From assembly GCA_964641695.1 (NCBI GenBank), contig CAZXKG010000101.1, positions 1 to 9,808 of the forward strand: 9,808 nt of DNA. The letters run 5' to 3'. The DNA comes from RHKX01 sp964641695 (GTDB taxonomy: Bacteria; Actinomycetota; Thermoleophilia; Solirubrobacterales; 70-9). The position numbers and the translations under genes were made by a program. Below, piece after piece: positions 7,844 through 9,808 of this stretch; the stretch's first letter is position 1, and every line of letters starts with the position of its first letter. The notes below the pieces were generated by a model. That model worked only from the letters and a program-made list of their open reading frames with translations. It had not been told where the DNA came from and did no database searches.

Positions 7844-7849
7844 AGGGTA
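7844..7849 (-). promoter_or_regulatory. Possible -10 box (TACCCT) of the ABC-F gene
   Basis: Read on the minus strand, TACCCT fits TANNNT and ends 11 bases before the ATG at 7832. There is no Shine-Dalgarno sequence, and any leader would be about 4 bases. A TTGACT on the same strand (7867-7862) lies 12 bp upstream, shorter than standard -35 spacing. The 66-bp divergent spacer also has to hold the promoter for the DUF6159 gene. Confidence 0.35.
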
Positions 7850-7898
7850 GAGACGCCCGCGAGTCAAGATCTTCCGGGCCCGGGCCGATAGGCGCCCC

Positions 7899-8762
7899 AT
7901 GAAACGGATCAAGCGAGGCTGGGGGCTGACGAGGAAGAGCGCGGCGGTGCTGCGAAGCAACAAGGCGCTGGTGAAGTTCCCGATCTTCGGCGGCATCGCC
8001 GCGGCGTTGATGACGATCGTCATCTTCGCCCCGGGGCTTTACCTGATCGAGGAGGACAGCACCGTCGCAGGCGCGATCCTCGCGATCCTCGGCCTCTACG
8101 TACTGGCGCTGATCGGAACCTTCTTCAACGTCGGCCTGGCGGGCTGCGCGGACGACGCGCTGCACGACCGACCGACCAGCTTCGGCGCCGGTATGGTCGC
8201 GGCGCGCGGTCGCTTCGGCCCGATCGCAGGCTGGGCGATCGTCTCGACCGTGGTCGGCACGATCATCGGCATCCTCCAGGACAAGGGCGGCATCGCCGGC
8301 ATCATCTTCGGCGGCCTGCTCCAGGTCGGCTGGTCGCTGGTCACCTTCATGGCGGTCCCGGTGATCGCACTCGAAGGTCTCGGCCCGTTCGCGACCATCA
8401 AGCGCTCCTCCGGGCTGTTCGCCAAGAAGTGGGGCGAGCAGGTCACCGGCAACGTCGCGATCGGCGGCTTCGCCTTCCTGATCGGCTTCCTGCCCGGGCT
8501 CGCGCTCGTCTTCGGCGGCATCGCCGTATGGGCGAGCAGCGGCTTCGCCGGCGCCATCCTGGTCGCCCTCGGCGTGATCATCATCGCCGTGGCGATGATC
8601 GTCCAAACCGCGATCTCGGTGATCTTCGGCGTCGCCCTCTACCGATACGCGACCGCCAACGAGGTCGTCGGCACCTTCACCGCCGAGGAGTTCGAGGCAA
8701 CGATCACCGGCGGACGGCGTGGCGGCCTCGGCGGCCCGGCTTCCACCGGCGGCACGATCTAG
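7899..8762 (+). CDS. DUF6159-family multi-pass membrane protein
   Basis: This 287-residue protein consists mainly of hydrophobic helices near residues 27-49, 56-80, 105-125, 135-158, 180-210 and 215-247, with a basic N-terminus (MKRIKRGWGLTRKS) that should stay in the cytoplasm. The overall pattern, with NVGLAGCADDALHDRPTSFG in the first half and IKRSSGLFAKKWGEQ in the second, fits the DUF6159 family, whose function is unknown. The C-terminal tail is Gly-rich (GGRRGGLGGP). The start is ATG 7899. No Shine-Dalgarno sequence is visible; the preceding bases are GATAGGCGCCCC and contain no good -10 box. The gene is divergent from ABC-F across 66 bp and stands alone, with 181 bp before the mutase. 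No catalytic motif is seen. The family call is from memory. Confidence 0.85.
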   Translation: MKRIKRGWGLTRKSAAVLRSNKALVKFPIFGGIAAALMTIVIFAPGLYLIEEDSTVAGAILAILGLYVLALIGTFFNVGLAGCADDALHDRPTSFGAGMVAARGRFGPIAGWAIVSTVVGTIIGILQDKGGIAGIIFGGLLQVGWSLVTFMAVPVIALEGLGPFATIKRSSGLFAKKWGEQVTGNVAIGGFAFLIGFLPGLALVFGGIAVWASSGFAGAILVALGVIIIAVAMIVQTAISVIFGVALYRYATANEVVGTFTAEEFEATITGGRRGGLGGPASTGGTI

Positions 8763-8768
8763 AGACCT

Positions 8769-8778
8769 CTCCCGGGAG
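8769..8778. repeat. 10-bp perfect palindrome after the DUF6159 stop
   Basis: CTCCCGGGAG lies 6 bases after the stop codon. It is followed by a GCCGG-rich stretch that can form a second small stem. There is no T-tract, so this is a weak terminator candidate at best. Confidence 0.3.
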
Positions 8779-8869
8779 CCGGCCTGCTCGGCACTGGGTC
8801 GGATTTCGCCCGTATGTGGGCCGGATCACGGTGCAGTGCGGACGACCCGCCGCGCGAAAACGTGTCGCC

Positions 8870-8898
8870 TTCCCAACTGTTTGACGTCCAAGTATCAT
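8870..8898 (+). promoter_or_regulatory. Likely sigma70-type promoter of the acyl-CoA mutase gene
   Basis: TTCCCA (8870-8875, four of six consensus matches) and TATCAT (8893-8898, five of six) are separated by exactly 17 bp. The expected transcription start near 8905 gives a leader of about 39 bases with a Shine-Dalgarno GGAGAG at 8933-8938. Unlike the other single-gene promoters in the window, this one has a leader. A TTGACG at 8881-8886 lies in the spacer and could be a regulator site. Confidence 0.5.
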
Positions 8899-8943
8899 CG
8901 CTCTCGGCGCCCTGAGGACGAACCGGAGAAGCGGAGAGAGCAG

Positions 8944-9808
8944 ATGTCAGACGTGAAGACGACCATGAGCCTGCAGGAATGGGAGCGGGAGCTCTACGCG
9001 AAATCGCGGGAGCGAGACGTTCCCTTCGAGACGCAGTCGGGACATCCGATCAAGGCGCTCTACACCGCCGAGGATCTGGCCGATCACGATGCCGATCAGG
9101 ACGAGGGCCTGCCCGGCGACTACCCGTTCACGCGCGGCGTCTACCCCTCGATGTATCGCGGACGCCTGTGGACGATGCGCCAGTTCGCGGGATTCGGCAC
9201 CGTCGAGGAGACCAACCAGCGCTTCCGCTACCTGCTCGAGCACGGGCAGACCGGCCTCTCGACCGCCTTCGACATGCCGACGCTGATGGGCCTGGACTCC
9301 GACCACGCCCGCTCGCTCGGCGAGGTCGGCGTGGAGGGCGTCGCGCTCGACACAGTCGACGACATGCTCACCCTCTTCGACGGGATCCCACTCGACGAGG
9401 TCACGGTGTCGATGACGATCAACGCGCCGGCCGCGATCCTGCTCGCCTTCTACGTAGTCGCCGCCGAGGAGAAGGGCATCGGGCCGGAGAAGCTCGGCGG
9501 GACGATCCAGACGGACATCCTCAAGGAGTACATCGCTCAGAAGGAATGGTGCTTCCCGATCGAGCCGGCGATGCGCCTCGTCACCGACATGGTCGAGTAC
9601 TGCGCCACCGACATGCCGCTGTGGCATCCGATCTCGATCAGCGGATACCACATCCGCGAGGCGGGAGCGACCGCCCAGCAGGAGCTCGCCTTCACGCTCA
9701 AGGACGGCCTCACCTACGTCGAACGCGCAGTCGAGCGCGGGCTCGACGTCGACGAGTTCGCGCCGCGGCTCTCGTTCTTCTTCAACGCGCACATCGACTT
9801 CTTCGAGG
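8944..9808 (+). CDS. B12-dependent acyl-CoA mutase large subunit, isobutyryl-CoA mutase-like (3' partial)
   Basis: This is the N-terminal (beta/alpha)8-barrel part of a coenzyme-B12 acyl-CoA mutase, a cytoplasmic enzyme that rearranges acyl-CoA carbon skeletons. The frame runs 288 codons from ATG 8944 (Shine-Dalgarno GGAGAG 5 bases upstream) off the right edge. Family motifs are present: YPFTRGVYPSMYRGRLWT (60-77), RQFAGFGT (79-86), STAFDMPTLMG (106-116) and SISGYH with the catalytic-site H236. By ungapped alignment with methylmalonyl-CoA mutase, the residue at Tyr89 (P. shermanii numbering) is F81 and the residue at Arg207, which binds the substrate carboxylate, is Q199. Phe and Gln are the residues of isobutyryl-CoA mutase (IcmA F80 and Q198). 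The substrate is therefore more likely isobutyryl-/butyryl-CoA or a related monocarboxylic acyl-CoA than methylmalonyl-CoA. The B12-binding part would be downstream in this gene or on a separate small subunit, neither visible. Confidence 0.93.
   Translation, partial: MSDVKTTMSLQEWERELYAKSRERDVPFETQSGHPIKALYTAEDLADHDADQDEGLPGDYPFTRGVYPSMYRGRLWTMRQFAGFGTVEETNQRFRYLLEHGQTGLSTAFDMPTLMGLDSDHARSLGEVGVEGVALDTVDDMLTLFDGIPLDEVTVSMTINAPAAILLAFYVVAAEEKGIGPEKLGGTIQTDILKEYIAQKEWCFPIEPAMRLVTDMVEYCATDMPLWHPISISGYHIREAGATAQQELAFTLKDGLTYVERAVERGLDVDEFAPRLSFFFNAHIDFFE

Noticed and set aside
7833..8606. 258-codon N-terminal extension of the ABC-F frame on the minus strand
   Set aside because: Sequence before MAIAIASN is low-complexity (Asp/Glu/Arg-rich), is antisense to the DUF6159 gene and does not belong to the ABC-F family. 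The start is set at 7832.
8947..9792. 281-codon minus-strand open frame opposite the acyl-CoA mutase
   Set aside because: It is the antisense shadow of a highly conserved enzyme and its composition is typical of high-GC shadow frames.

Overview
The window is high-GC bacterial DNA with tightly packed genes and 4-nt ATGA gene overlaps. Several genes lack a Shine-Dalgarno sequence and carry a TANNNT hexamer just upstream of the start codon. Together with DUF3159-type and DUF6159-type membrane proteins, a stand-alone PolA-like 5'-3' exonuclease and an acyl-CoA mutase, this points to Actinomycetota, most likely Thermoleophilia (Solirubrobacterales or Gaiellales). The lineage is an inference from gene content and base composition. 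A run of ten Ns marks a scaffold gap, and the left edge looks damaged, so the source is probably a draft or metagenome assembly.

Layout. Positions 2-1583 hold a two-gene ABC-2 (NodI/NodJ or DrrA/DrrB type) exporter: an ATPase cut by the left edge and its permease, which the N gap interrupts. Positions 1584-2038 are non-coding and unusually rich in palindromes and repeats, including a 33-bp exact inverted copy of part of the upstream ATPase gene. Positions 2039-3783 hold a translationally coupled pair, a 5'-3' exonuclease and an alpha/beta hydrolase. Positions 3919-4602 encode a DUF3159 membrane protein. It is followed 10 bases later by an exported secretory-lipase-type hydrolase (4613-5875). 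This hydrolase converges on, and overlaps by 26 bp, a minus-strand ABC-F ATPase (5850-7832). A DUF6159 membrane protein (7899-8762) is divergent from the ABC-F gene. The last gene (8944 to the right edge) is the large subunit of a B12-dependent acyl-CoA mutase. Its two specificity residues are those of isobutyryl-CoA mutase rather than methylmalonyl-CoA mutase.

How the genes work together. The only clear functional pair is the ABC exporter. The exonuclease and hydrolase are probably co-transcribed but have no obvious shared pathway. The remaining genes look like ordinary chromosomal content. I see no phage, transposase, CRISPR, RNA gene or defence cassette, and no clearly new system. The points most worth a second look are the repeat-rich intergenic region with its 33-bp inverted match, the apparent deletion through the ATPase P-loop, the ICM-type residues in the mutase, and the leaderless start pattern.
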